Of a stretch of DNA of 64,000 bases, positions 51,490 to 60,601 are shown piece after piece. Numbering within the stretch: the first letter of the stretch is position 1; the number at the start of each line of letters is the position of its first letter. A model generated the notes under the pieces. That model ran no database searches and had not been told where the DNA came from. It worked only from the letters and a program-made list of their open reading frames with translations. The translations under genes and the position numbers were made by a program. This stretch comes from Paramesorhizobium salinisoli (GTDB lineage: Bacteria; Pseudomonadota; Alphaproteobacteria; Rhizobiales; Rhizobiaceae). Location: positions 620,001-684,000 of the forward strand of contig NZ_QOZG01000002.1 in NCBI RefSeq assembly GCF_003335045.1. The letters are read 5' to 3'.

Positions 51490-52047
51490 ATGCATGCTGT
51501 CAGCGAACGCCAAACAGATCGCGTTTCCAACGATTTAAAAGATCAGATGGCGTCGATCCTGCCTGCGTTAAGAGCTTTTTCGCGCACATTTTTCAAAAAT
51601 CCTGACGATGCCGATGATCTTGTTCAGGAGACATTGAGAAAAGGGCTGGGGAGCCTTCATCAATTCACGCCGGGAACAAGCATGAAGTCGTGGCTGTTTA
51701 CGATCATGCGCAATACATACAATACTGCCGTGCGACTAAAGCTGAGGGAAGTGACCGGCTCCGAACGATGCGTATCCGAAAATTGCAGCACGAGCGCCAA
51801 TCAGGAATGGGTATCGAGAGCCCGCGAACTGCAGGACGCGCTGCACGAAATACATCCGGAAATGCGTGAAGTCATCATTCTGGTGTCCGTCATGGGGAGC
51901 AGCTACGAGGAAGCTGCGGAAATATGCGGCTGTGCGATTGGCACCATCAAAAGCAGATTGAACCGCGGCAAGGCTCAACTTCTGGAAAAACTCGGGGAAC
52001 AGGATCGCCATTCCATGCTCGAGACCCCGCAACAGGGAAAATTCTAG
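51490..52047 (+). CDS. ECF sigma factor, EcfG (ECF15)-like
   Basis: RNA polymerase sigma factor of 185 residues. Region 2 has LRAFSRTFFKNPDDADDLVQ and SMKSWLFTIMRNTYNT. Region 4 has SYEEAAEICGCAIGTIKSR, which in this form is characteristic of the EcfG general-stress sigma group of alphaproteobacteria. It probably recognises GGAAC/CGTT promoters such as its own. No phyR response regulator or PhyR-type operon is in the window; a classical phyR-nepR-ecfG locus may exist elsewhere, making this a second copy. GGGAG precedes ATG 51490. Confidence 0.9.
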   Translation: MHAVSERQTDRVSNDLKDQMASILPALRAFSRTFFKNPDDADDLVQETLRKGLGSLHQFTPGTSMKSWLFTIMRNTYNTAVRLKLREVTGSERCVSENCSTSANQEWVSRARELQDALHEIHPEMREVIILVSVMGSSYEEAAEICGCAIGTIKSRLNRGKAQLLEKLGEQDRHSMLETPQQGKF

Positions 52048-52056
52048 GGAAGTAGA

Positions 52057-52248
52057 TCACTCTTTGCCCTTAGCCTTTTCCTCTCCTAGCTGGCGCAGCA
52101 ATTGAAGCTGTAGCTGATCCCACAATTGTCGGGTTTCGGCGGGAACCGGAATACTGGCGATAAATTCGCCGAAATGGCGTAGTTCCTCATCCAGACGTTC
52201 TAGCGGCGTTTCGCCTTTATCACTCATGTTTTTCTCGTTTCGCTCCAT
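52057..52248 (-). CDS. NepR-like small protein, candidate anti-sigma factor
   Basis: Convergent with the sigma gene, nine bases from its stop. The 63-residue product has the layout of NepR: a polar N-terminus, then two amphipathic helices separated by a proline kink (LDEELRHFGEF, then IPVPAETRQLWDQLQLQLL). The NepR core pattern is roughly LR...EPVP..L..LL..L, so PVP with flanking helices matches. Identity is low, so this is inference. GGAGC lies seven bases before ATG 52248; an ATG at 52227 is an alternative. An EcfG-like box (TGTT) lies 30 bases upstream. Confidence 0.6.
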   Translation of the reverse strand: MERNEKNMSDKGETPLERLDEELRHFGEFIASIPVPAETRQLWDQLQLQLLRQLGEEKAKGKE

Positions 52249-52277
52249 GCGACGCTCCTTTCAATTCACGGCATTCC

Positions 52278-52302
52278 AACAAATCTGCGATTGGCATGTT
52301 CC
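52278..52302 (-). promoter_or_regulatory. EcfG-like promoter (TGTT variant) for NepR-like gene
   Basis: GGAAC (52302-52298), 16 bases, TGTT (52281-52278) on the minus strand, 30 bases before ATG 52248. Confidence 0.55.
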
Positions 52303-52460
52303 TGAAACTCCGTGGCAAGGCGCATCTAGGAGGTATTAATGCATCAGTTCGGCATTTCATTCAGTGGATAGTCTTCGACTGGCCCACAACCCCAGCGTAA
52401 TATCGACTGCTTTCCAATTTGCAAATGATCGACCCGGACTTTCGCGCATCGGGCGCATCA

Positions 52461-52485
52461 GGAACGATCCCAAGCCGAAATCGTT
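52461..52485 (+). promoter_or_regulatory. EcfG-type promoter (exact)
   Basis: GGAAC (52461-52465), 16 bases, CGTT (52482-52485), 58 bases before GTG 52543. Confidence 0.82.
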
Positions 52486-52542
52486 AAACTGCGAAAAGAA
52501 CCGTCTCGCGGATTCGGATCATCAGCCTAAGGAGTATCGATC

Positions 52543-52692
52543 GTGACTCAACTTGATGCATTTCTGCTTTTGATCGGAATCGGTTTGGCGGCTTGCGCGT
52601 TTCTCGGGATCGGCATCCTGACCCTCTATCTGAAGTCTTCGGGCAGACGGAATAAGTATCTCACCCAGCAAAGAGATGCGGGCGTGGAATAG
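52543..52692 (+). CDS. Small single-span membrane protein (49 aa)
   Basis: GTG-initiated short gene with GGAG eight bases upstream. The product begins MTQLDAFLLLIGIGLAACAF, a single membrane span, and ends in a basic/polar tail KSSGRRNKYLTQQRDAGVE. An exact EcfG promoter 58 bases upstream supports it. Function unknown. Confidence 0.68.
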   Translation: MTQLDAFLLLIGIGLAACAFLGIGILTLYLKSSGRRNKYLTQQRDAGVE

Positions 52693-52795
52693 TGATCTTC
52701 AAAAACAATTGCAGGAATAAGTCGCGGCGGCGCAGCCCGCCGATCGGCCGGTGTCAAACGGGTTCGTTCAGCTCCTGCGCAAGGTTGCAACAGGA

Positions 52796-53620
52796 CTATC
52801 GAGCTGCATTTACCCGCATCGAGACTTCCGGCTCCACCACCCGGCGATAAAGATGCCAGGTCGCATGGCCGAGCACCGGTATCACGATCGCAAGGCCGGC
52901 AAACAATGTTATGAAGCCAAGCGCCAGAAGGGTCATCACGATCATTCCCCATAGCGCCATGGGTATGGGATTGAGCAATACGGCCTTGACCGACGTCATG
53001 ATCGCCGCGAATGCACCGACATCATGCTCGATCAGCAGCGGGAATGTCACGACGCTCGTGCATAGCACCATGACTGCGAAGGCCAGGCCGAGGAGATGGC
53101 CCCAGATGATCAGCCGCAGACCTTGTTCTGTCGTGAAAACCTGCTGGAGGAAACCGCTGATCGTATCAGCCCTCATCGTGCCGAACAGATTTTCGTAGAG
53201 TGCCTGCGCCGTGAGAAGCCAGGCGATGAAAATAGCGAAAAGCAGGGCGCCAGCGGCAATGATCGAGGGAATCGCCGGCGATCGCACCACGTCGAAGGCA
53301 TGCCGCCAAGAGGTATCGAGGCCCTGTTCCCGCCTGCGGCTGATCTCATAGAGGCCAATTGCCGCGAGCGGTCCAAGAAGCGCAAAGCCTGACATCAAGG
53401 GATAGAGCAGCGGCAGCATATGGGCGCCCGATGTCCATCGCGCGATGACGAGGCCGGCGATCGGATAGATCAGGCAGAGGAAAACATAATGCGACGGCTT
53501 TTCCCAGAAATCGTTGAATCCCTGACGAAGAGCGGTAACGACATCCGAGACGCCGATCCGGCGCACCTCGGGATAGACAGGGGATCTACTCGCACCGGCA
53601 ATGACATGAAAATTGGCCAT
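52796..53620 (-). CDS. DUF2189 family integral membrane protein
   Basis: Membrane protein of 274 residues with about six spans, matching the DUF2189 family. It starts with the conserved RRIGVSDVVTALRQGFNDF, then spans such as LPLLYPLMSGFALLGPLAAI and the SRRREQG loop, and ends VEPEVSMRVNAAR. Function unknown. ATG 53620 is chosen; the frame extends to 53752 without similarity. No EcfG box upstream, so it may be outside the stress regulon. Confidence 0.85.
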   Translation of the reverse strand: MANFHVIAGASRSPVYPEVRRIGVSDVVTALRQGFNDFWEKPSHYVFLCLIYPIAGLVIARWTSGAHMLPLLYPLMSGFALLGPLAAIGLYEISRRREQGLDTSWRHAFDVVRSPAIPSIIAAGALLFAIFIAWLLTAQALYENLFGTMRADTISGFLQQVFTTEQGLRLIIWGHLLGLAFAVMVLCTSVVTFPLLIEHDVGAFAAIMTSVKAVLLNPIPMALWGMIVMTLLALGFITLFAGLAIVIPVLGHATWHLYRRVVEPEVSMRVNAAR

Positions 53621-53782
53621 GGCTGTTTTTCCCAACTGAGTGGAACAACACACCGGTGGCGTCCGTGCGAAAAGCGGAGCCATCGGACCGAAATCTGCAC
53701 ATAGCGCGAATATACGCCAATTGGCGCTATTTTGCCAGCGAGGCGCCCGCAAAAGGGCCTATTGGGCATGGGAGCGAATGGA

Positions 53783-53816
53783 AAACGCGGAACTTCCCAA
53801 CGGAAGCCCCGCGTTT
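53783..53816 (-). terminator. Terminator-like hairpin after sugar operon
   Basis: Arms AAACGCGG (53783-53790) and CCGCGTTT (53809-53816), extended by a second paired block CTTCC/GGAAG, 20 bases after the last gene of the sugar operon. On the minus strand it ends in a short T-run. Confidence 0.65.
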
Positions 53817-53836
53817 CGGCAGTGAGGGGCTACAGA

Positions 53837-54784
53837 TCAGAAGGGCGAATCCGGGAAATAGAACTCCTTGGCGTTCTCCTTCGTCACCAGCGTGGCATCG
53901 AGGATATAGCTGCCGCGAATCGGAATCTGGTCGTAGAAATTGCTTGCCGTCAGTTCCATCGCCGTCGCGATCATCGCCGGCGGGTAGAGGACATCGACCG
54001 GGATCATGGTGTCGCCATCGGCGACGCGCTTGATCATTTCCTTCATGCCGGCGCCGCCGACGACGAATTTGATGTCCTTGCGGTCGGCCTGCTGGATGGC
54101 CTCGAGCACACCGACGGCCATGTCATCATCCTGGCACCAGACGGCATCGATCTTCTTGTACTTCGCGAGATAGTCCTGCATCACCTTGAAGGCATCGTCG
54201 CGCGACCAGTTGCCGAACTGGCGGTCGAGCACCTTGATATCGCTGCCCTTGATCCCCTCGTCGAAGCCCTTCTGGCGTTCCTCGTCGATGACGATGGGCA
54301 GGCCGCGGATGACGACCACATCGCCCTTGCCGCCAAGCTCCTTCTTGATGTATTCGCCGGCGACGCGGCCGAGTTCGGGATTGTTGCCCGCAACATAGAG
54401 ATCCTGGATTGTCTGGTCCGACAACGCACGATCGACCACGGTGACGAAGATGCCCTTTTCCTTGACCTGCCGGATCGGATCGGTCAGCTCATCGGAATTG
54501 TGCGGAAGAGTGACCAGCGCATCGATGCCTTGAGCGGTCAGATCCTCCAGCGCATTGGCCTGGGAAGCGCCGTCGGGCGACGTCTTCACCGTGATCTTCA
54601 GCCCGGGATAGCGGGCTTCCAACGTTTTCTTGGCGCGTTCCGCGTGATAGACGACGCCGCCGGTCCAGCCATGGTCGGCGGCTGGAATGGAAACGGCCAT
54701 ATTGACTTGCCTGTCCTGTGCCTGCACACCGGTCGCAGCCGACGCAAGCGCCAGGGCTGCTAAACCCATCAAAATGTTTTTCAT
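53837..54784 (-). CDS. Sugar ABC transporter substrate-binding protein (second system)
   Basis: Periplasmic sugar-binding protein of 315 residues (ribose/galactose-type fold) with a signal peptide ending GVQA near residue 22. It shows AVSIPAADHGWTGGVVYHAE, DALVTLPHNSDELTDPIRQV and AVWCQDDDMAVGVLEAIQQA. It is the last gene of the operon, unusually placed after its own ATPase and permease, separated from the permease gene by 122 bases that may hold an extra control element. Ligand not deducible. Confidence 0.9.
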   Translation of the reverse strand: MKNILMGLAALALASAATGVQAQDRQVNMAVSIPAADHGWTGGVVYHAERAKKTLEARYPGLKITVKTSPDGASQANALEDLTAQGIDALVTLPHNSDELTDPIRQVKEKGIFVTVVDRALSDQTIQDLYVAGNNPELGRVAGEYIKKELGGKGDVVVIRGLPIVIDEERQKGFDEGIKGSDIKVLDRQFGNWSRDDAFKVMQDYLAKYKKIDAVWCQDDDMAVGVLEAIQQADRKDIKFVVGGAGMKEMIKRVADGDTMIPVDVLYPPAMIATAMELTASNFYDQIPIRGSYILDATLVTKENAKEFYFPDSPF

Positions 54785-54906
54785 GTTCTCTCTCCCTAAA
54801 AAGGCCTCTCTGACGAATGGCGGCCGGCCCTTTCGCCGCCTCTCCTCCACGACGGTGCCCGTGTGTCCGTAGGGGACAATACCCGCGCCCGTATCCGAAA
54901 ACCTCT

Positions 54907-55905
54907 TCACCGCCGTCCGAGCGAGCGCTGTATCAGCATGGCAATGATGATGATCGCCCCCTGAACGGCCCCGATAAGATATTCGCTGACCATATCGGAC
55001 AATACCATGATGTTGCCGACCAGCTCCAATATCAATGCGCCGCAGATGGTCCCCCAGATTCGTCCGACGCCGCCGCGCAAAGCAGTGCCGCCAATGACCA
55101 CCGCGGTGATCGCCTGAAGCTCCCATAACAGCCCGGTCGTGGGTGTCGCGGCGCCGAGCCGCGGCACATAGACCAAGACGGCGATCGCGACGCAGATGCC
55201 CTGGATGACATAGGTCAGCGTGCGGACCCGGTTGACCGAAATGCCGGAATAACGCGCCACTTCCTCGTTGGAACCCACTGCCATGACATGGCGGCCGAAG
55301 CGCGTCCGGTAGAGAATGAAAGCGCCGAGGATCGCCACGACAAGGATGACGATGACGGGTATCGGCACACCCAGCACATTGCCGAAATAGATCGGCCGGT
55401 AAGCTGCGCGCAGCTCCTGCGATTTCATCGCGATGGAGCCGCCTTCCGCCAGATAGATGGTCAGCGCGCGGAAGATACCCATCGTACCGAGCGTCACGAT
55501 GAAGGGCTCAATGCGGCCCAATGTGGTAATCAACCCATTGGCGAGGCCGCACAGGGCGCCGGTCGCAAGAGCCAAGCACATGGCCGCCGCGATCATGCCG
55601 CTATCGCCGGCAACAGCGCCGGTGTTGAGGAAGAGGATCATCGTGCCGGCGACGAAAGCCGCCATGGAGCCCACGGAAAGATCGAGACCGCCGGCCGAAA
55701 TGACGAAGGTGGCGCCGATCGCTATGATCGCTATGAAAGCGCTACGGGTGACAACATTGGTGAGATTGTCGAGGCCGAGAAAATTCGGATTGACCATGGC
55801 GCCGAACACGAACAACACCGCCAACGCCACGAAAGGCGCAACGGCCCGCAGATCGATATCGCCCAGGGATCGCTTCGCAGGTTGTGCTGCCGTCGTATTG
55901 CTCAT
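54907..55905 (-). CDS. Sugar ABC transporter permease (second system), RbsC-like
   Basis: Membrane permease of 332 residues from the RbsC/ribose-type family. Marks are SAGGLDLSVGSMAAFVAGTM, GLANGLITTLGRIEPFIVTL and the C-terminal LQAITAVVIGGTALRGGVG. It overlaps the upstream ATPase gene by four bases. With the adjoining ATPase and binding protein it forms a complete importer of unknown sugar. Confidence 0.92.
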   Translation of the reverse strand: MSNTTAAQPAKRSLGDIDLRAVAPFVALAVLFVFGAMVNPNFLGLDNLTNVVTRSAFIAIIAIGATFVISAGGLDLSVGSMAAFVAGTMILFLNTGAVAGDSGMIAAAMCLALATGALCGLANGLITTLGRIEPFIVTLGTMGIFRALTIYLAEGGSIAMKSQELRAAYRPIYFGNVLGVPIPVIVILVVAILGAFILYRTRFGRHVMAVGSNEEVARYSGISVNRVRTLTYVIQGICVAIAVLVYVPRLGAATPTTGLLWELQAITAVVIGGTALRGGVGRIWGTICGALILELVGNIMVLSDMVSEYLIGAVQGAIIIIAMLIQRSLGRR

Positions 55906-57461
55906 GCACCTTCCGCCACCAGGGCGGCCTCCTTCATGGTCGCACCGGTTGCCAGCACGACGATCTCAGCTTCGGTCATATGTTCACCCGCAACCTCACC
56001 AGCAATTTCGCCGTTGCGCATCACGATGATGCGGTCGCAGATGCCGATCAACTCCGGCATTTCAGACGAGATGACGATGACGGATTTTCCCTCGGCAGCA
56101 AGTCCGGTGATAAATTTATAGATCTGTTCCTTGGTGCCTATATCGATACCGCGCGTCGGCTCGTCGATGACGACGACCTTTGGACCGAGCAGCATCATCT
56201 TGGCGAGCAGCAGCTTTTGCTGGTTGCCGCCCGAGAGCTGACCGGCGAGAAGGTCGCGGTTGCGCGTGCGGATATCGAAATCCCGGATGGCCTGGTCGAG
56301 CGCCTGGTCCTCGCGTCTGCGGTCGATCAGCATGCCGCGCACGAATTTGTCGAGGCCGGCCAGGGTGAGATTGATCTTCAGGCTCTGCCCAAGCAGCAGG
56401 CCCTTTCCCTTGCGATCCTCGCTGAGATAGACAATGCCCGCCTCCATGCTCTGCTTGGAATTCTTGAATTGGACCGCGTTTCCGTTCAGGCGGACACTGC
56501 CATTCGCCGGCCTGAGGCCGATAATGCCTTCGAGGAGTTCCGTCCGTCCCGCGCCGACAAGCCCGGCGAAGCCGAGAATTTCGCCGCGTTTCAACGAAAA
56601 GCTGGCATTTCTGGTAAAGCCCGGCACCGTCATGTTCTCGACTTCGAGGACGGTTTCTCCGGTCTTTGCCTCGGCGCGCTCGGGATAGAGTTTCGAGACA
56701 TCGCGGCCGACCATCAGCCGAGCCATATCCACCGGCTCGAGATTGGCGGCGTCATAGGTGCCGACCAATTTCCCGTCGCGCAGAACCGTGACGCGATCGG
56801 CGATGGTTTTCACCTCGGGCAGCCGATGGGAGATATAGAGGATCGCGGCGTTCTTGGCTTTTATTGCGCCGATCACCTTGAGCAGCGCCTTGGTCTCGAC
56901 AGGGGTCAGCGAGGCCGTCGGCTCGTCGAAAATGACTATCCGGTGCGGAACCAGCAAGGCGCGGGCGATCTGGACAAGCTGACGCTGGGCGATGGAAAGA
57001 CGATTGACCACCGTCTTGGGGTCAATATCGGCGCCGAGATCGAGAACGGCGCGGTGCGCGCCTTCCGCCATGGTCCGCTCGTCAAGGACAATGCCCCTGC
57101 GAAGCTCGCGCCCGAGATAGATGTTCTGCGCCACCGTCAGATCAGGCGCCAGCAGGATTTCCTGATGGACGAGGACGATGCCACGCTCCTCGGCATCGAC
57201 CGGACCGGTGAAGGCGGTCTTTTCTCCATTGACTTTCAGCGTGCCTTTCGAAGGCGCGAGATGGCCCGAAAGGATCTTCATCAAGGTCGATTTGCCGGCA
57301 CCGTTCTCGCCTATGATGGCGTGGACCTCCCCCGGTACCAGCCGCAGGCCGATATCACGCAGCACCTCGACCGGCCCGAAGGATTTCGAAATACTTGTCG
57401 CTTCCAGCAAGGTCTCTGCTGGCGGCGGATCCGTCGGGGAAGGGGTGAGAATCTCGCTCAT
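55902..57461 (-). CDS. Sugar ABC transporter ATP-binding protein, two-domain (second system)
   Basis: ATPase of 519 residues with two ABC domains (RbsA type). The first domain has Walker [15 protein letters not shown] and signature RLSIAQRQLVQIARAL. The second has a degenerate Walker A (FAGLVGAGRTELLEGII) and signature LSGGNQQKLLLAKMM. The start ATG overlaps the stop of the dehydrogenase gene by four bases, so metabolic and transport genes are translated together. Confidence 0.93.
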   Translation of the reverse strand: MSEILTPSPTDPPPAETLLEATSISKSFGPVEVLRDIGLRLVPGEVHAIIGENGAGKSTLMKILSGHLAPSKGTLKVNGEKTAFTGPVDAEERGIVLVHQEILLAPDLTVAQNIYLGRELRRGIVLDERTMAEGAHRAVLDLGADIDPKTVVNRLSIAQRQLVQIARALLVPHRIVIFDEPTASLTPVETKALLKVIGAIKAKNAAILYISHRLPEVKTIADRVTVLRDGKLVGTYDAANLEPVDMARLMVGRDVSKLYPERAEAKTGETVLEVENMTVPGFTRNASFSLKRGEILGFAGLVGAGRTELLEGIIGLRPANGSVRLNGNAVQFKNSKQSMEAGIVYLSEDRKGKGLLLGQSLKINLTLAGLDKFVRGMLIDRRREDQALDQAIRDFDIRTRNRDLLAGQLSGGNQQKLLLAKMMLLGPKVVVIDEPTRGIDIGTKEQIYKFITGLAAEGKSVIVISSEMPELIGICDRIIVMRNGEIAGEVAGEHMTEAEIVVLATGATMKEAALVAEGA

Positions 57462-58633
57462 CCGACCTTCGTCCAGACATTGCCGGCCTTGGACGAGGCG
57501 ACGGCCGCTTCGATGAACTGCATACCGGCGAGCCCGTCCCTGACCGTCGGGAAGGTGACGGCGTCATCCGGCTTGCCGCCGTCGCGGGCGGCGATGATGG
57601 CGCGCGCGGCTTCCGCATAGATATTGGCAAAGCCTTCGAGATAACCTTCCGGGTGCCCGGCCGGGACGCGGGTGACCCGCGCTGCCTCGGGCCAGGCACC
57701 CGCACCCCCGCGTGTGAGGAGTTGCTTGGGCTCACCGAAACGGGTGAACCAGAGATAGTTCGGGTCGGCCTGCGTCCATTCGAGGCCGCCCTTGGTGCCA
57801 TAGACGCGCAGCTTCAGGCCGTTCTCATGGCCCACGGCGACCTGGCTCGCCCAGAGCATTCCCTTTGCGCCGCCCTTCCAGCGCAGGAGGATCTGCACGT
57901 CGTCATCGAGTTGCCTGCCTTCGACAAAGGTGGTGAGTTGGGCCAGCAGCTCATCGAGTTCCAGCCCGCTGACGAAGCAGGCGAGATTATAGGCATGGGT
58001 GCCGATATCGCCGATACAACCGCCCGCGCCAGAGCGCTTGGGGTCAGTGCGCCATTCAGCCTGCTTGCTCCCCGAAGCTTCCGCCCGCTCGGTGAGCCAG
58101 TCCTGCGGATATTCAGCCTGGACCAGACGGATATCGCCGAGTTCGCCCTTCTCGACCATGGCGCGGGCCTGCCGCACCATGGGGTAGCCGGTGTAATTGT
58201 GGGTGACGGCGAAGACCTTTCCCGTCCTGTCGACGAGATCGACGAGTTCCCGCGCCTCCCTGACGTCGAGCGTCAGTGGCTTATCGCAGATGACGTGGAT
58301 GCCTGCCTCAAGGAAGGCCTTTGCGGCCGGAGCATGCATGTGGTTGGGCGTCACGATGGCGACCGCCTCGATGCCGTCGGGCCGTGCGGCCTCGGCCTTC
58401 GCCATCTCCTCGAACGAGCCATAGGCACGGTCGGGCGCGATACCGAGTTCCAGTGCGGATGCGCGAGCCCGCGCCGGATCCGACGAGAGCGCGCCCGCGA
58501 CGAGCTCATACTGATCGTCGATGCGCGAAGCGATGCGGTGCACGGCGCCGATGAACGCGCCCTGACCGCCACCGACCATGCCGAGGCGGATCCGCCCGGC
58601 ATTCCGTTCCTGCCTGCTTGCTTCTATCGTCAT
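57458..58633 (-). CDS. Gfo/Idh/MocA family oxidoreductase
   Basis: NAD(P)-dependent sugar or inositol dehydrogenase of 391 residues. The Rossmann motif is LGMVGGGQGAFIGAVHRIAS, the family lysine is in CDKPLTLDV, and the active-site GGCIGDIGTHAYNLACF carries the Asp-x3-His pattern. The position between a sugar isomerase gene and transporter genes suggests oxidation of the imported sugar. GGAGG lies nine bases before the ATG. Confidence 0.9.
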   Translation of the reverse strand: MTIEASRQERNAGRIRLGMVGGGQGAFIGAVHRIASRIDDQYELVAGALSSDPARARASALELGIAPDRAYGSFEEMAKAEAARPDGIEAVAIVTPNHMHAPAAKAFLEAGIHVICDKPLTLDVREARELVDLVDRTGKVFAVTHNYTGYPMVRQARAMVEKGELGDIRLVQAEYPQDWLTERAEASGSKQAEWRTDPKRSGAGGCIGDIGTHAYNLACFVSGLELDELLAQLTTFVEGRQLDDDVQILLRWKGGAKGMLWASQVAVGHENGLKLRVYGTKGGLEWTQADPNYLWFTRFGEPKQLLTRGGAGAWPEAARVTRVPAGHPEGYLEGFANIYAEAARAIIAARDGGKPDDAVTFPTVRDGLAGMQFIEAAVASSKAGNVWTKVG

Positions 58634-58670
58634 GGTGCAAATTCCTCCAAGTCTCTATCGGCAGGCAGTC

Positions 58671-59726
58671 TTACAGCAGGCCGAGCATCTTGCGGTTGGC
58701 GGCGTCATCGGTGCCGGCGTCGGCGAAATCGTCGAATGCACGCTCGGTTACACGGATGATATGGGCGTTGATGAATTCCGCCCCTTCGCGCGCACCGTCT
58801 TCCGGATGCTTCAACGCGCACTCCCATTCGAGCACCGCCCAACTTGCATAGTCATAGGCGGTGAGCTTGGAGAAGACCGCTCCGAAATCGACTTGTCCGT
58901 CGCCCAGTGAACGGAACCGCCCGGCCCGGTTCGCCCAGCTCTGATAACCGCCGTAAACGCCCTGGCGGCCGGTCGGGTTGAACTCGGCATCCTTGACATG
59001 GAAGGCTTTGATCCGCTCGTGGTAGATGTCGATATAGTCGAGATAATCGAGCTGCTGCAGCACGAAATGCGAGGGGTCGTAGAGCAGGTTCGCCCGGGCA
59101 TGGTTGTTCACGCGGTCGAGGAACATCTCATAGGAAATGCCGTCGTGCAGGTCCTCGCCGGGATGGATTTCGTAGCAAATATCGACGCCGTTCTCCTCGG
59201 CATAATCGAGAATGGGGTGCCAGCGTCTCGCCAGTTCATCGAAGGCCGTTTCGACGAGGCCTGCGGGACGCTGCGGCCAGGGATAGACGTAGGGCCATGC
59301 CAGCGCGCCGGAGAAAGTGGCATGGGCGGTGAGCCCGAGATGCTTCGATGCCCGGAGCGCGCGCTTGACCTGATCGACCGCCCATTGGGTCCGGGCCTTG
59401 GGATCGCCCCGCACCTCTGGCGCGGCGAAACCATCGAATGCGATATCATAGGCCGGATGGACGGCGACCAACTGGCCCTGCAGATGCGTGGAGAGCTCCG
59501 TGATCTCAAGACCGTGGCTGGCCGCCACGTCCTTTATCTCGTCGCAATAGTCCCTGGAATCAGACGCCTTTTCCAGATCGAAGAGACGCGCGTCCCATGT
59601 CGGAATCTGAACGCCCTTGTAGCCGAGCGAAGCCGCCCATTTGCAGATGGAATCGAATGAATTGAAAGGTGCGGTATCTCCCGCGAACTGCGCCAGGAAA
59701 ATAGCAGGCCCCTTGATGGTTTTCAT
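58671..59726 (-). CDS. Sugar phosphate isomerase/epimerase family (TIM barrel)
   Basis: Xylose-isomerase-like TIM-barrel protein of 351 residues. Metal-binding residues are likely in ICYEIHPGEDLHDG, NLLYDPSHFVLQQLDY and AFHVKDAEFNPTGR. The family includes epimerases and dehydratases of inositol and keto-sugars. GGAGG sits four bases before the ATG. It is located between the first ABC system and the dehydrogenase, in the same direction. Confidence 0.9.
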   Translation of the reverse strand: MKTIKGPAIFLAQFAGDTAPFNSFDSICKWAASLGYKGVQIPTWDARLFDLEKASDSRDYCDEIKDVAASHGLEITELSTHLQGQLVAVHPAYDIAFDGFAAPEVRGDPKARTQWAVDQVKRALRASKHLGLTAHATFSGALAWPYVYPWPQRPAGLVETAFDELARRWHPILDYAEENGVDICYEIHPGEDLHDGISYEMFLDRVNNHARANLLYDPSHFVLQQLDYLDYIDIYHERIKAFHVKDAEFNPTGRQGVYGGYQSWANRAGRFRSLGDGQVDFGAVFSKLTAYDYASWAVLEWECALKHPEDGAREGAEFINAHIIRVTERAFDDFADAGTDDAANRKMLGLL

Positions 59727-59777
59727 GATGTCCTCCTTATGATCTGCAAACTTGCTGGCGCGCGTGTGATTGGATAT

Positions 59778-60566
59778 TCAGCCCAATACGACGCCCGAAA
59801 TCGCACCAGGCCCCGGAATGGCGCCTGGCGGGCATTTTCCCAGGATGATCATCCCAAGGATCTCGTCCTCCGTCACATCCCCTACGCGTGCCGTGCCGAC
59901 GACACGCCCATTCTTCATGACGATCACACGGTCGGCGAGATGGAGCACGTCGTGAATGTCATGGCTGATCAGGAAGATGCCGATGCCTTCGCTTTTCAGC
60001 TGATGGATCAATTCGCCGACCTGGGCCGTTTCCTGCGGCCCGAGCGCTGCCGTCGGCTCGTCCATGATCAGGATACGGGCGTTGAACAGGATGGCGCGGG
60101 CGATGGCCACCGACTGGCGCTGGCCACCCGAAAGCGCCTTCACCGGATCCTTGAAGCGCTGGAAACGCGGATTGAGGCGGCCCATAACCTCGCGAGCCTT
60201 TGCTTCCATCGCCACATCGTCGAGCGTGCCCCAGGGGGTCATGATCTCGCGTCCCAGATAGAGATTTGCTGCGGTATCGACATTGTCGGCGAGCGCCAGC
60301 GTCTGGTAGATCGTTTCGATCCCATAGGCCTTGGCATCGCGCGGATTGTTGATGACGGCTTCCTCGCCGTTCACCTTGATCGTTCCACCATCGCGCTTGT
60401 AGGCGCCCGAGAGGATCTTGATCAACGTCGACTTGCCCGCTCCATTATGACCAAGGAGCGCAACCACCTCGCCCGCATGAAGATCAGCCGAGGCATCATC
60501 GACGGCGCGGATGCCGCCGAAGGCAATCGAGATATTTTCCATCTCCACGAGAGGTATGTTGCTCAT
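59778..60566 (-). CDS. Sugar ABC transporter ATP-binding protein, single-domain (first system)
   Basis: ATPase of 262 residues with one ABC domain: Walker [15 protein letters not shown], signature [15 protein letters not shown], Walker [13 protein letters not shown] half-size ATPase paired with a long permease and XylF-like binding protein is the FrcA/XylG layout known in rhizobia and Brucella. GGGGAGGAG precedes ATG 60566. The last ~20 residues are a Pro/Gly-rich tail. Confidence 0.92.
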   Translation of the reverse strand: MSNIPLVEMENISIAFGGIRAVDDASADLHAGEVVALLGHNGAGKSTLIKILSGAYKRDGGTIKVNGEEAVINNPRDAKAYGIETIYQTLALADNVDTAANLYLGREIMTPWGTLDDVAMEAKAREVMGRLNPRFQRFKDPVKALSGGQRQSVAIARAILFNARILIMDEPTAALGPQETAQVGELIHQLKSEGIGIFLISHDIHDVLHLADRVIVMKNGRVVGTARVGDVTEDEILGMIILGKCPPGAIPGPGAISGVVLG

Positions 60567-60601
60567 GGTCTCCTCCCCTTCTCTATCTCTATGGCCGGGG
60601 G

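Noticed and set aside
55884-57620. 578-residue plus-strand frame
   Set aside because: Antisense to the RbsA-type ATPase, whose Walker and signature motifs are clear on the minus strand.
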